Of a DNA stretch of 64,000 nucleotides, positions 43,153-55,197 are shown one piece after another. The notes under the pieces were generated by a model. That model saw nothing but the letters and a program-made list of their open reading frames with translations, did no database searches and had not been told where the DNA came from. Position 1 is the first letter of the stretch. Every line of letters starts with the position of its first letter. The DNA is from Spirometra erinaceieuropaei (Eukaryota > Platyhelminthes > Cestoda > Diphyllobothriidea > Diphyllobothriidae), in assembly GCA_902702965.1 (NCBI GenBank), contig CACRXP010000017.1, positions 2,263,343-2,327,342 on the forward strand. Direction: 5' to 3'. Made by a program: the position numbers and the translations under genes.

Positions 43153-43929
43153 AATCGGGAGATGGCACCCAAAAAAATCGCTACCTAGAAATAATACCTT
43201 TAAAAGTAGACTCAAACGCCTTCAGGCTACATCAGCGGTTGCAGGCCTACTTTCACGCACTACTTGGACTTTCCGTGACCGCCTAACATGGGCTGGCCGA
43301 ACGAAAATCGCAGAAGGTTACATGGACGATGGTCGCTGTCACCCAACCTTCTCCGTCGTTACACACGTACACCTGAATATACGCCATACATTCGCATTAT
43401 GGCAGTTAATTACCATGCAAAATCACTTTTAAATAGGATAAGCCTGCAAAATATGGGACAGGAACAGTTTTCAGGCATCTGCCAAAGACATGGCATTGAG
43501 GCCAAACCAAAGACGATACTGTACTTCGTCTATGTGAACCCACACAGCTCGATCACATACAGGGCCTCCCTCGTGGAGTTTCCTTTTCAGTCTACTCCAG
43601 TAGGCCTCAAGGGCATTGGTGTGCCGTGCGGTGGTTGGGTCCTTCAATTTCTTTGAGTGGTAAACAAAGAAATGCAGATAACCTCCTGAGGAAAGACCAT
43701 TTTACGCCTTCCACTCGTCCGTTACCGTTATACTGCCTTTGGCGACCCATTTTGTAATAACGGAACGGAGAGCGGGCCGGCTTCGATCATTCACCTGTTC
43801 AAATAAAGCTTTCTGTCGGCTAGTATCTTACCTCCCAACCAGCCACCACCCATAAAACCCCTATAAGCACCTGTCCCGTAAGACAGGCTGTGTTGGTTAG
43901 GTGGATTTTTTGGGTGCCATCTCCCGATT
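43153..43929 (-). mobile_element. Merlin-type DNA transposon, non-autonomous
   Basis: Terminal inverted repeats AATCGGGAGATGGCACCCAA occur at 43153 (plus) and, as reverse complement, at 43929. The 777-base element carries the C-terminal half of a Merlin (ISXO2/IS1016-like) transposase on the minus strand. The N-terminal half is missing, so an internal deletion derivative is likely. No clear 8-9 base target duplication was found. It lies in an intron of the NDNF-like gene. Confidence 0.8.
43255..43820 (-). pseudogene. Merlin (ISXO2-like) transposase fragment
   Basis: The minus strand reads RSRPALRSVITKWVAKGSIT, then VTDEWKA followed by an in-frame stop. It continues LHFFVYHSKKLKDPTTARHT, NALEAYWSRLKRKLH and VWVHIDEVQYRLWFG. 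The D of TDEW, the H-S-K block and the H-T-x-x-x-E-x-x-W-x-x-x-K block are the signature of the ISXO2-like DDE nuclease, so two of the catalytic acidic residues remain visible. At least one internal stop and a later one (after LADA) disable it. Confidence 0.8.
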
Positions 43930-44309
43930 CTTACCGTTAACCATCCACGCACGCCAATTGTTTGGACTTATTCATTTAAGGAAGGAAGGTTCGAAGTCTG
44001 TATGACTTCGATTAAACGGAAATTTAGGGGTTCAGCCTTGAATGTACCATCCCCCTGAAAAGTGCATAATGGCTCTGTTGGGAGCAAAATCTCCCAGATG
44101 CATTACCAGGCAAGGTTAAGTTAGGTTTTCTAAGATTACCTTCCCTGTCGGACCTTTCTAGCAAAAACAAGTGTAGGCAATTTGTTTCAGTTAGGGGCTG
44201 GCCGAGCGTAGTAGGCTGTTCGGACCAATCCACTTTGACAGACACATCAAGTTAGCCCTCATCAGAACCCATCACATCCATAAAAAACCTCCAATGATTT
44301 CTTGCTTAC
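43930..44309. other. Intron sequence, nothing recognised
   Basis: No feature apart from the donor site of the adjoining exon at 44310. Confidence 0.5.
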
Positions 44310-44659
44310 TGGATGGGGCTTTTTTGGTAAACTTTCACCAGGTAGGGCGACTCGCCCAAGAGGCAGGGCTGAAACAGCAGTTGAAGATTACTGGCAGGCA
44401 GGTCAAAATCAAGGTCGGTGTGCCAGCGTAGGCTGTGGGCTGTAAATTGGGTGGAAAGGCCATCATCGACAGGCATGGGGGCTTTCCGGGCGCGCTGGGG
44501 TGAATTACAGTAGTCCGGCGGAAAGTGACGTTCCAGGACTACCGCTCTGTAGGGGCTGCTCAGTTGGGAGTCCTGGTTCACGGCGTAGACATTAATGAAG
44601 AGTTCTCCTCCGGCCTCTAGCATTCTTAGGCGGCTGGCCAGGGGATCAGGTAGGGTTAC
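44310..44659 (-). CDS. NDNF: NDNF-like gene, exon ending first FN3 domain and linker
   Basis: A long pyrimidine tract (TCTCTTCCTTTTTTGCCTAAG) precedes the exon and a good donor, CCA/GTAAGC, follows. The frame reads RLRMLEAGGELFINVYAVN, which matches the Y-x-F-D-V-F-V-V-N strand of NDNF family FN3 domains. The linker then reads FDLPASNLQLLFQPCLLGES. The exon is 350 bases and runs from phase 0 to phase 2. It is separated by only 256 bases from the exon at 44916-45074. Outside the repeats, this is the clearest coding stretch in the window. Confidence 0.7.
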
Positions 44660-44915
44660 CTTAGGCAAAAAAGGAAGAGACACGACAGACAAAAGAATGT
44701 CCACGTAGACCGCACTAATTCAATAAACAATGCTGAAAATCTTTTTTTCGCCCCTCCCCCCTCGCCCTACGTGTTATAACTGTGGGAGACGCATGTAGCT
44801 CTGAAGGTCATGCATTCATAATTAGCTACTCCTAAAATGTATTACTACTTCCAGTATCAATACCAGTGCTAGCTTGTTTTATGAATACACTCAGTAGTCT
44901 CCCGACCCCACTTAC

Positions 44916-45074
44916 ATGACAAACATGGCCCATGTTATCCTGTGCGAATTTCACGTTCTGCATTTTGCAAAGGTCAGTTGTTATGGCTAACCCTTTAACC
45001 TTGAGGTTCATACGGTAACAAAAGACGTTTTTCAACCTGAAGCACAGGAAGATGCCATCAAGAATAACCCTTGA
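44916..45074 (-). CDS. NDNF: NDNF-like gene, 53-codon exon
   Basis: A perfect donor, CAT/GTAAGT, closes the exon at 44916. The acceptor, TTCCTGTAAAG before 45074, has a weaker pyrimidine tract. The frame reads SRVILDGIFLCFRLKNVFCY to DNMGHVCH and is phase 0 at both ends. It lies in the part of the first FN3 domain that precedes FINVYAVN. It is 136 bases from the assembly gap, so an additional exon hidden in the gap cannot be excluded. Confidence 0.6.
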
Positions 45075-45210
45075 CTTTACAGGAATATAATGTTGCACCT
45101 AGATTTATATATTATTTAACTTGATGCCTACGACTTTGACACTTATTATTCTGCCCGTTTCTTATACTTTCGCAGCTTCCAAATGCAAGCATATGAACTA
45201 TATCTCAGGA

Positions 45211-45342
45211 NNNNNNNNNNNNNNNNNNNNNNNNNNNNNNNNNNNNNNNNNNNNNNNNNNNNNNNNNNNNNNNNNNNNNNNNNNNNNNNNNNNNNNNNNN
45301 NNNNNNNNNNNNNNNNNNNNNNNNNNNNNNNNNNNNNNNNNN
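45211..45342. other. Assembly gap (132 N)
   Basis: A run of N inside the intron between the exons at 45822-46074 and 44916-45074. The true length is unknown. Confidence 1.
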
Positions 45343-45399
45343 TGTTCACAGCATGGTGAGAGCAAGCACGTTGTCCTGCGTGTTCTCTAGTTGTTTAAT

Positions 45400-45720
45400 G
45401 TGGGTAAACTTGCTCAGCATCTATCGCAATCTCTCCTCCCCCACTTGAGCTCGGTGTAAAGACAGTCAAGAAGATCGAGAGTGCGATAGGGCGCAGGTGG
45501 CTAGCATAGCCGTAGCCATTCTAAGCGTGCAAACACACTCCCTGGTCGGCAACAAACACGGCCAGGATTTTACCCAACATCCACATAAGCGTATCAGAAA
45601 GAGAAGAGGATGACACAGGTCACTGGGCAACCATGCATGCAACCTGCATACCAAGCTAGAGCGCAAGCACATCCATGGGCAAGGAACCAGTGACCGAAAA
45701 ACAGCCAGCGAGCAGCAGGC
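45400..45720 (+). repeat. Dispersed repeat family R, copy 2
   Basis: GACAGTCAAGAAGATCGAGAG near 45458 and GCGCAGGTGGCTAGC near 45490 match the ordered core of the copy at 50775-51345. It is more diverged than the other copies. It lies in an intron of the NDNF-like gene. Confidence 0.45.
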
Positions 45721-45821
45721 TGCAAGAGTCATGGTTTGCTGAACCATGGCATAGCAGACGCAGAGAATTCCTTAAAGTATCACCTTTAAAACAAATTAAA
45801 AGGCACTTATAAGGTCCTTAC

Positions 45822-46074
45822 CCTCATTTCAGTGGAATTGGTGCATGCATAGACGTAATGCTTGGTTGGTTCTGACCGAAAGACTTCTGTTTTGTCAAAG
45901 ATGGCCGATCGCAGAAGAAACCGGTGGTTTTTCTGCGCTTGCGGGTGCAGACGCGTTGCTGCCGAACACTGTTGGGGAAGGTTTTCTCTGTCATTTATGG
46001 CCACACAGTAGATCATCTTTTGGTCTTCCGTGTGTTCTGCTGAAGGCCAGTTTATTTCGAGCTCAGGGACCGTC
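45822..46074 (-). CDS. NDNF: NDNF-like gene, exon in first FN3 domain
   Basis: Pyrimidine-rich TTTCCTCTACTTAATTCCAG precedes 46074, and ATGAGG/GTAAGG closes the exon at 45822. The 253-base frame reads TVPELEINWPSAEHTEDQKM then IYCVAINDRENLPQQC, and later HYVYACTNSTEMR. The IYCVAIND segment followed by a Cys matches the Q-Y-C-V-V-I-N-K...C block of NDNF. W-P-S before it fits the B strand of an FN3 domain. The exon takes one base to finish the codon begun by the upstream exon, and ends in phase 0. Confidence 0.7.
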
Positions 46075-49000
46075 CTGGAATTAAGTAGAGGAAAGTACGC
46101 ATGCATTATAAAGCACTGAAATCAAAGTTTGAAGGAAACATTTTTAGAAAGGAAAAAGGCGTTGAAGAGGAGGAAGCTAAAAAACATTGTGGCCTGCAAA
46201 ACGCCAGGAGCTTGTAGGAAAAGTAATTGGTTTGTGATATCAGAAACACCGAAGCTATAGTTGACATGAAGCTCCATAAGTATTTTAAAATGTGAGAAGC
46301 AAAACCGTAGATTATTTTGAATATCCGAGTAAAAAAATTTGTTTAACTTTATTTTAAGTTGAATTGTTTCCATTTACTCTCTCACCGCCCTCTCCCTGAG
46401 TTCGTGCAATAACGCTTGCGCGTAGAGGAGAAATATGGACGGATTTTCATTATAGAAAGTTGAAGACCAACAACAAGAGGGATAGAAAGGTTTGAAAAAG
46501 TGAAAGACGGTTAAAAAGGATGAACTTTAACTACAACAATTTTCTTCGCAGGATTTGAAGGTCAGAAATATATAGAAAATTCAGTCTTTTATTCATGCTT
46601 CAGATAACTGTCCTCGTAAGTTTTCCATGGGGTTCGTTGACTACACGTTCTAAACATATCCCGGGGTATATTTGTCTGACAGTTTTGGAAAACAGTTTTG
46701 CATGACATCAAATGGCTGGCATCGGGAATAAAAAAATATTAGCAAGAAAATATGCTTTGTTAACATCTTAAACCTCTAAAGTATGTTTAATTTCGCGAAA
46801 GCTGGTCTACTTTATCGTAGGCGGAATTTTAGCCCTTTGTGCAGATTGTACTGCAGTCAGTCCTTCAATCCCACAATTTTTCTTAGACCTAAGCTTGGCT
46901 TTCTCGCGCCTTATTACTACGCAAAGGGAACGAATCTCGGATTTTCAAATAGCAAATTGATTGTTAGTCCCGTCATTTCGTCTCAAAACCGCCAAGTTTA
47001 ATATTTAATGACATCTGTTTTTCAAACAGTACGAAATAATTTGAGTAAATAATTGGGGCTTTTTTTCCTTGAATCCGGGGCTTTATACAAAAAATGGCGA
47101 GAGGAATTCGATTCAGAAGGACTTAATTTACATTTTTCTTTGTGTGCCGCCATAGTAACAGTAATTGTCGCCGCAAATGCATATATATTTTTAATTTCTA
47201 CAATAGCAGAAGGCATGCAGTCGTCATAATTAATTTTCCTGTAGGTGACAAGACCTCCGGGTCAGTGCAGCGGCACTGAACGTGAAAGCTAGTTAATAGT
47301 TTAAAAGTTGGTAGTGGACTAATGGGTCGTTTGGATGTGCTGCAAAGACCACGATAGCAAATAACTCGCTATGAGAGTTTTAGTAGTGCTGATCTGTGGG
47401 TTGAGAGAAAAATGGAGGAAGCAGTAGGTGATGGGGATGATGAAACGCCGAAGGACAATTCAGATATGTAAGTCGCTTGAGAAGGAGATGATGTGGAATC
47501 CGACAGTCAAATAAATCAAGGATGCTGAAAAGGATGGTTTGGAAAAGACTAGAGAGGAAATGGGTGAACGGGAACAAAAAATGACGTAGATGAACGAAAG
47601 CCCGATTGAAAGGCATCAGGATGTGCAAGCTGATAAAAAGTGAGAAGAAATAGAAGGAAATTGGGAAAAAGGCAGACCTGGAGGCCTTGTCCGTGTGATT
47701 CGAAACATGCCGAAATAGTACATGTGCTCTCTAAAAGAGAGTGCATAGGCGCATGTATATACTAGGTCTGACACTCTCCAAACTTTAGAGGAAAAGCGGA
47801 AAATGTGACCTAGAATGCACGTACGTTGTGTACGTGCTAATTGCAAAATAATCAAAAGACAGTGAAGCATATTTTGCAATCTGAGAGGGAAAATGAAACA
47901 CGAGGAAGTTATTATGTGCGTATGTAGTGTAGGAATCTAAGGCTACTTATTGTTTATTGTATTCTTTGAGGATATTTACGGACACACAATTCTATTCATG
48001 ACCAGGCACTTTAGTTGGCAAGATACAACTAAAATGTCTTAAGATGAATTAATGAATTTTGAAGGATATCTCATGTTAGGAGATGAAAACAGTAAGTTCC
48101 CACTAGATAATTAAAGTATGGACGTATTCGCATAAATGGAAAGGATAGACGGTACTGGAATGTTTCGAAAATTATGACAAAAGGACCTTACCCGAGTTTA
48201 AGCAAAGTACATGACTCTACCCCGGCCACATCATTTTTGACAGTTAGATTGATTTGGGGCGCAAAGGACTTCCAACAGAGGGGAATTTTCTTCAGTGCAG
48301 TCGTATTAAACAAAGCCGACTATCCTCATATCCAGAAAGTGTACTATGCTGCCTAGTGTCGCCAGTCAAGTTCGCATTGTTGTGCACGATCTTCTGTGAA
48401 GGGGCATTAATAAAAACGAGCATAGCTTGCTGCAAATGTCGGCCGGAACCCAAAGTGCAGACACTAGGCGCGTGAACGTTAAGTGAGACCGACTATTAAA
48501 GACTATTGCTATCCAGTCGACGAGGAATGGATTCGGCTTTAAAACGTCTTTTGCAAATCAGCCATATTTGTGTTAGAAAATGCCGTCAAGTGTATTTTGT
48601 TTGAGGGCAATGAGGCTTACAATATGTGAGGAGTACTCTAAGGATTGTATGTGACATGCTATCTATCCGTTGCCGACTTTAAACAGATACAGGGACTGTA
48701 AGCGGACGGGCAACGTCATGGATCATTTATAAGTAACAGGGAGTATGAATGAGGTAACTCTTTGGCGACGTACTAGTGGAAGAGCCGTACTTAGAAATAA
48801 GCAGGGTGATTAAAATCAGACCAAGCGTAAACAAAATGACAATTTATTTATTGAACTTTTTGACGTCTCTGCGTGCATAGACAGAGAAAGCTGAAGGACA
48901 ATGACCTTTATTTGCACGCGACAATGGCAATTTTAAAAGAGGTGTGGCGTAAACGTGAGCCAAACAGATCTCAAAAATTTTATGAACAAGCGTTCTCTTT

Positions 49001-49649
49001 ACCGCTTTAAGAAGGCCAAATCGAAAGACGCCTAAAAATGTTTATAGTCTTACGTTCATAACCAATCACAAGGCTCTTAGTGTGCCGTCTCCAAGCTATC
49101 TGCATTTCTATCTACAACCCGATCTGAATTGCATCGAATGAAATGTAGAAAATATCAAAACTAACTTAACGAAATGCAAGATGAAATATTTTTCAGTGCA
49201 ATAGCATCTAGTTTTGTCTTATTAGTTAAATATATTGATCTATCATGAAAAATGCGAAATCCCAACGTCTGATACATTCAGGAATATTTCATATTTAGAA
49301 GAAAGATCAAGTAAGGTGTCGCACTCACACTATCGCTTCAATATGACCCTTTCTGAGGCAATTAGCACTGTTACATCTGCTGCATCACGTTGTCTTTCGG
49401 CCATTTCTAATATATTCACTTGTTAAATTCTTCGTTTTTGATGAAAAGCACTTTATAGCATTATTAATAAATATTAATTTATAAATTAAAACACAGTTTT
49501 AATGGTATAATTATTTAAAATCCCGAGGTCCGCGGTGGTCTTTGCAGTCAAATCTGGCTTCATGAAATTCATGACTCGTCGCCATCCAGCTCACCTGTAA
49601 TCTTATATGCATATTCAAAAGGGCCGAATAGATGGTAGTCAAAATTCTA
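46075..49649. other. Intron sequence, nothing recognised
   Basis: First part of the large intron of the NDNF-like gene. It is AT-rich with short frames lacking motifs, and no repeat with a second copy in the window was found. Confidence 0.4.
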
Positions 49650-50480
49650 TCATGTATTCTTAACTAGGAAGGGTAAATTAAGGGGGTTGTAATGCTAATT
49701 ATCGCACGAAATAAACCCGTGATATTTCAGCTATGTCAAGATTTTGGCTTTTGCGTCAACATTTTGGGGTTTTAAAATCCTTTCCAGGTAAAACATGGCT
49801 TCTTATGCAGTGTGCATTTATTATTGGTTTTTGATGTTCTTTTTTCAAATTCTTCTTTTGAACAGGGGTCTTAAAAATGTTTATCGATAACAGAATATTT
49901 TTAAACTCGATCTGTTGCTGTATCCTTTATTGCGGTTTATGCTGCATACCCTTCGTGTTAAGAACATCATATATTCCTTAACGCTTTTAAGAAGATATTA
50001 TACAGTGCTCATAAAATTTTGTCATGAATTTGGAATATATTGCAAACTTCATGAGAAGCATAAGTAAACGGGCCGATGCGCTGTTATTTTGGTAAAAATT
50101 TTGAGGTTATAAAATGTCATAATTAAGAACCTTTTAAAACCAAAAATAATTTGTGTTTTATAATAAAAATTGATAACGTAATTTGCTACTTATTGGGCGC
50201 ACGAAAGAATGTTTTGTTGCATTTTGTCTGCAAAATGTGGTTGAATTAATAGGGCTATTGAAAATAAATAAAGGGATAGATATTAAGAAAGTAGCTACTT
50301 TTCCACTCAGTGTGGTTTTGTAGAAACCTGAAAAAGTGCATTCAAAGTTCAGCATTCCGGTTAGTTTATTTCACAGGATAATTAGTACTGCGACCCCACT
50401 TAAGTAATCCTTCGTAACTGAGAGCGCATTTCAGAATTTCAGTCAACATTGCTTAGATTTCTCACTTGCTGTAGGTGTGC
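49650..50480. mobile_element. Foldback MITE-like element, copy E
   Basis: The left arm (GGTAAATTAAGGGGGTTGTAATGC near 49672) and right arm (GCGACCCCACTTAAGTAATCC near 50390, ending in GTCAACATTGC and TCTCACTTGCTGTAGGTG) are inverted copies and match copies A and B. There is no coding frame. It lies in the large intron. Confidence 0.7.
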
Positions 50481-50774
50481 AAACAATCTAATAATATGTC
50501 TCCGAGTTTCGAACATTGCGAAATCAAGGGAGAGTTCAGAGCGAAAAGGTTAGACAGTGATAGAAAAATTATTGTGTCAAAATCCGTCCAATGCAGACAA
50601 GGATTTTAATTTAATAAATCCAAGGGCCATTTTGGAATTTATCGAACTGACCTTTCTACAAATGATCACCGCGAGCCAAGCAGCCAAAAAACTAATATTT
50701 CGAGTGCAATTGCCGATGGTTTCGATGAAGCGAAAAAGTCTTTCGTTAGAGAGCTGGGCGCAGACCGAACCTAA

Positions 50775-51345
50775 GGGAAGATTAGCCGTTAGACGGCCGT
50801 TACCGACGATGTTCCCAGTGTTCCTCACAGCCGGATTGGCACACAGACGGTGCCACACGCGTAAAGTAGTGAAGGTGAATTTCGCTGCGTCCACCGCACT
50901 CCCTCCTCTATCCTAAACCAGAGTCCGCTGTCAAGACAGAGTCAAGAAGACCGGAGGAGGGGGACAAGATCGGATGCAGTGGCGGACGTGGCTAAACAGC
51001 TGGTCTGCGCGGGCTACACACGCTGGGCCGGCGTTTAATCAACCAGATTTACACACAGTGCGAATGGCGAACGACTGGGATCTCAACGGACTGGGATTGC
51101 CTATAGGCCAAATCAAGAAGGGGTCCTGTGGTCCGACCTACACCCTGAGCAGAGGACCAAGATAGACCGTCTGCTGACAACTTTTCAGGCCATGGATTAA
51201 TTGCACTGTGATAGTTTCAATCCGAGTCAGATTGTTTATTATGAGGAATGTGCGCTGCGCTTCCTGGAGACGCGGCTCCAAGAATCGGTGCACCATCTCT
51301 TTCCTCTCTCTCTAGGGCACTGTACGAGCCGTTGAGTCAGATATA
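50775..51345 (+). repeat. Dispersed GC-rich repeat family R, copy 3
   Basis: This is the longest copy. It starts near ACCGACGATGTTCCCAGTG, passes GTCAAGAAGACCGGAGG at 50941 and GGACGTGGCTAAACAGC, and includes CGAATGGCGAACGACTGG near 51060. All these blocks recur in order at 57190-57560 on the minus strand. The region after 51180 probably belongs to the same element. Confidence 0.6.
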
Positions 51346-51659
51346 GCATAGGAAGGATTGCGTTGAAGTGCCGTGGGAATGTATAACCCATAGTCAACCT
51401 CGCCCTCTACTTCCTCGCCTGTACACCAGCTGCTTGTTTGAGTCCTTCAACCAACCGATTCTGAGGTTTGGCAGAATTGCTGGCAGATTTTAAAGAGCCC
51501 CTTTTACGCGTGCCACGCCCATGATCCGGCCCTCGTAAAACACACCAGAGTTTTACGCGATGAGCGAAGAATGCTCGATCTCACGTGTATTAAAGTAGCA
51601 TAGCGGCCACGTTGAGGAGAAGCCGAAGATTACACATCCCAGTAATTTAAGCGGTGCTT
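51346..51659. other. Intron sequence between repeats
   Basis: Nothing definite. It may be the 3' end of the RTE-type LINE that follows. Confidence 0.4.
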
Positions 51660-53230
51660 GGTCCGCACCTATCTTACTCGAGTTCGCATGTATGCATTTG
51701 TGGCGCATATGTTAATGGAATAAAATGCAGTGGCTTGCTGCAGAACTTCAGGGATACGCATGCGGTCGGGAATGTCCCTGCATTCACTGGATGCGCGAGG
51801 GCAGATGATGCGGGTGCAATGAATGCACGCTAGTGCTCCTGACATTAGTTTGCAAGTTTCAGTTCGATGGATTCGCAAGTGGTCGACTAGGTCGATTCCA
51901 TGTGTGAAAGTGCAGTCGGAATGAGGACAAGTTGGGATCGAGACCCACTGCTTGTGAGAGGGACTGTTTGGTGGAAATAGTGGTTGACAGGGCGTCGGGG
52001 GTGACCTCATCAATCATAGGGATGTAAGGAGTAGTAGTCTTCCTGTTGTGATCGTGGAAGGAATGATGGGAGTGGTTGGCGGCGGGGCAGCGAGAGGGTG
52101 GGCACATGGATTGATGTCGGTCACAGTCGTGGGCTTGGTAGGGTTTGCGATAGAAGGTGACTGCGGAGGCGGGGGATGAATTTTTGTTGTTGTTATTGCT
52201 TAACGCCTGGGGATGCCCGACGAGGCCGATCAGTTGCAAAATGTCCTTGGACGGCAAGAAAGTGTTGAAAGTGGTGGCCAAAAGTGTTGGAGTTAAGGAT
52301 CCGTGGCAATTTCGCCTTTCTAGGCGCTCTCTTGGTTTTGTCAGTGACGATCGGGTTGGCTGCTCCAGTCTTCACTACCATCTTCCAGATCGAGGCGTTC
52401 TGGACGAGATCCTCGAGATCGCCGGACCAATAGGTATATCCCTAAGGGAGGGCCCCTGACTGTTCTTTTGGCGTCGCTGTTATCGCTCTTGTCAACCAGC
52501 GGCGTTGGCAATGTCCCAGGTGATTACTCGTCGTTTGTTCTCACTAAATGGGCTCTCTATCGCAGTTGCAGTTACCTCGGCATAGAGTGGACATTGGGGA
52601 TTGCAGCCCGTTCCGGGACTTCCTTGTTCGGACCCCATTCTGCTACCGCAGACCTACTATTACTCGGAGACTGTTGAGATGCAAGGGGTCCATGCCTCCG
52701 CCTCCAGTATTACCATTGTCAGGATTACCGGCCTCTACATTTTGAGCTTCTTGTTAAGCCGAAGTCCTTGGCATTTCCAGACAGAGGCCTGCGGCCTGAC
52801 TGGATTGGAAGATCTGATGAGATACTTCGTCGTCTGTCATGACGTTGTATGAAATGTTACTACCGGGGTAGGCGAACTGTCCCCTACTGAGGGTTGTATT
52901 CCATTCACGTTGATAGTGCACTTAGCGTGTTCCTCCTCCGTTCCATCATTTTGTCGTTGTTCATGGTCAGTCCGAATTTTTCAAAGCCGGATGCGAAAAG
53001 ATCCGTGTTTCTTTGCATGAGCGCCTTGGTCATGACAATGACTACGAAGTCGTCCTTTGATCTGAATTCATGAACCCCATTTGACGTTGAAAAACTGACC
53101 GTTGATCCGGTAGACGATGCTTATCCCAGTGCCTTCAACACAGGTGACATGCATCAGCACGGCAGATTACATGAGATTACAGAAGAAGGGGGCCGGTGCG
53201 CAGCCTTGCCTCACGCTACCAATGCTTCCG
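51660..53230 (-). pseudogene. LINE reverse transcriptase C-terminus and C2H2-like fingers, decayed
   Basis: In order on the minus strand: VRQGCAPAPFF near 53210 (RT motif B region, a worn VKQGCVLAPTLF type); LFASGFEKFGLTMNNDK near 53000; DDEVSHQIFQSSQAAG near 52830; and WKMVVKTGAANPI near 52415 with a lysine-rich linker. A first worn finger ends in IGLVGH near 52215. A second reads PTCPHSDCTFTHGIDLVDHL followed by RIHRTET near 51930-51860. A third is badly worn. Many shifts and stops are present. The fingers presumably bind nucleic acid during retrotransposition. Confidence 0.65.
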
Positions 53231-53290
53231 TCACTATCCCATTGTCTGTGACCGGCGTCATAAGACATAACATGAAAATTCGTAGCGGAG
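51660..53290 (-). mobile_element. RTE-type LINE remnant with zinc-finger tail, minus strand
   Basis: The minus strand from 53290 follows the C-terminal half of an endonuclease-reverse transcriptase polyprotein, its basic linker and a zinc-finger tail. Only the region after the RT palm is preserved. Elements of this type are abundant in tapeworm genomes (recalled, not searched). It lies in the large intron of the NDNF-like gene. Confidence 0.65.
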
Positions 53291-55197
53291 GATCCAAGGG
53301 TGGGTGTCAGTTGGCAGAATGTTCGTGAGAAGAAACGGAATCACGAATATGTACGAGGTTACTAGCAAAATGACAGTTAGCACAGAATTTACAAGACGTG
53401 ACAGGAGGCTTTGTAGTACTACATGTAATCATGATCGGGTGCAGTGAGATAAGATGCGATGACGACTCATTGCTTGAAGTGTGACGATCTGAATGCTGTA
53501 CCTATGCTAAAAGCTCTCCATCTCAGGCGATGGAGAACAAAATTGGTTTAAAACGACTTGTCCGGCACATTCTTCGCAGTCTGTCCTAACGAAAAGTCAG
53601 AGTTGGAAATATTACAAATAGCGAACTAACTGACGACATTAAAACCACACGAGCGCGTGCCATAGATGGAAAGTATGAACCTTGAAATACGTCTAAATTG
53701 CGACATAAGTAGTAAGCGACTCGGCTGGCCGGAGATAACATGGCGAGGCTACGGATATATGGAGGTAATTGGCAAAGGACATGTGTTAGAAGAGGGAAGA
53801 TGATGGAGAGAAGTGAACCATGTGTGTGTGCGAATCTCGTATTCAAATTTTTGAAATTATGTAGGTGGCTCAACCACAGATTAGCCGACAAGCTCGTTGA
53901 AAACCAGTCATGAACACTCAGATCGATAATACGCTCAGAAGTGGAAATTGAGTGAAATTAATTAGATGATAATTGACCTATCTTGCGCACGATTCTCTAA
54001 CATTCATTTAGGTGCTTTAGATAACTAAGGGGGTAGTTTTTGCATAAGTCCTCTCACTGAAATTGCCACTGATAAGCGAATCGAGAATGCTGCTCTTTAT
54101 AAAACTGAAACCTCCACTTATGAAAGGAAGTTGACACTACATAAACATTCTGGAGTATATTTTGCCGACAACATTTCTTGATAGCATAATTTTGTTTCCA
54201 GTTAAATGGCCGACCCATATGACTCCCCAGTAGGCCGGATTAGGTGAAAAAGAAGGGGAGAGAGAAGCAGAAACAACATTCAAGCTTTGACGTGTCGGAG
54301 GGGTCTCTCGATGATGTGACCGTCTGAACAACATTCATTTTTTGTCTTGTTCCGGCCCATCATATTGTCATTAATCATTCTGTGGAATCGGTCAGACCTT
54401 CAGTGTGATTGTTCAGGCACAGAATGTGTACTCAAAATCACCTTGCAACACATCCTTCCGTAAACATCCGAATAAGTAAACAACCTTTTGCCTCCAAAGG
54501 AGCCGCCCTCAGAAATTTCGTTTCACCATGGCCCAAATAAAATGATGTCATTTGTTGATCGCAGTGCCTAGTCCCTATACGAACTCTCCGTCTCTTTCCT
54601 TAGCATATGTCGTTAATTTCCAACTGCGCACCGCCTGCAAGACAGCATCTGCCACGCAATGAGATGGCCATTCCTATTAATACTGAAGTAGATCGAGACT
54701 GCAATTCGCCACCGATCCTTCTGCCTGATTAGTGAATATGTTCGCAGGCATGCTAAAAGGGAAGATCTCACGACATTAAAAGCTGAAATCGCCCGCTTAC
54801 GTCAACGACGGCGCCTAACCAGAACGCTGAGTCCGTTTACGCACCGAAAACCGTTATTTACGTTGGACATCGATAATTAGACGAGCACAAATGCTTTTTG
54901 GACGTGTCAAAGTGTCGATTTTAACATTCGCTTGTACTTTTAGCCTATGATGAATGCCTTTGAAATTGGAATCTTTGTTACCGGTCAGTTGTGGCAGTCA
55001 TATGGTCCACACTTCTTTTGGTCCAAAGTTATAATTTTAGAAGTACTAATTTAATTTAGCGTTGAGAATAATAAAAGTGTCCCAAAATTTTTTCGTACTG
55101 CATTTGAAATTCGTTTGAATTTCTGAAAAAGGAGTAAATTCCTGCGCAGTTCAAAATATAAACAGTCCTCTTTCTGCGTAGTTTTGATTACGCTGTC
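53291..55197. other. Intron sequence, nothing recognised
   Basis: No exon or repeat was identified. Open frames on the minus strand (53586-53891 and 54137-54334) carry no motif. Confidence 0.4.

Noticed and set aside
43288..43656. 122-codon plus-strand frame
   Set aside because: It is the antisense of the Merlin transposase fragment, which explains the conservation on the other strand.
52157..52459. 100-codon plus-strand frame
   Set aside because: Antisense of the linker and zinc-finger part of the RTE-type LINE.
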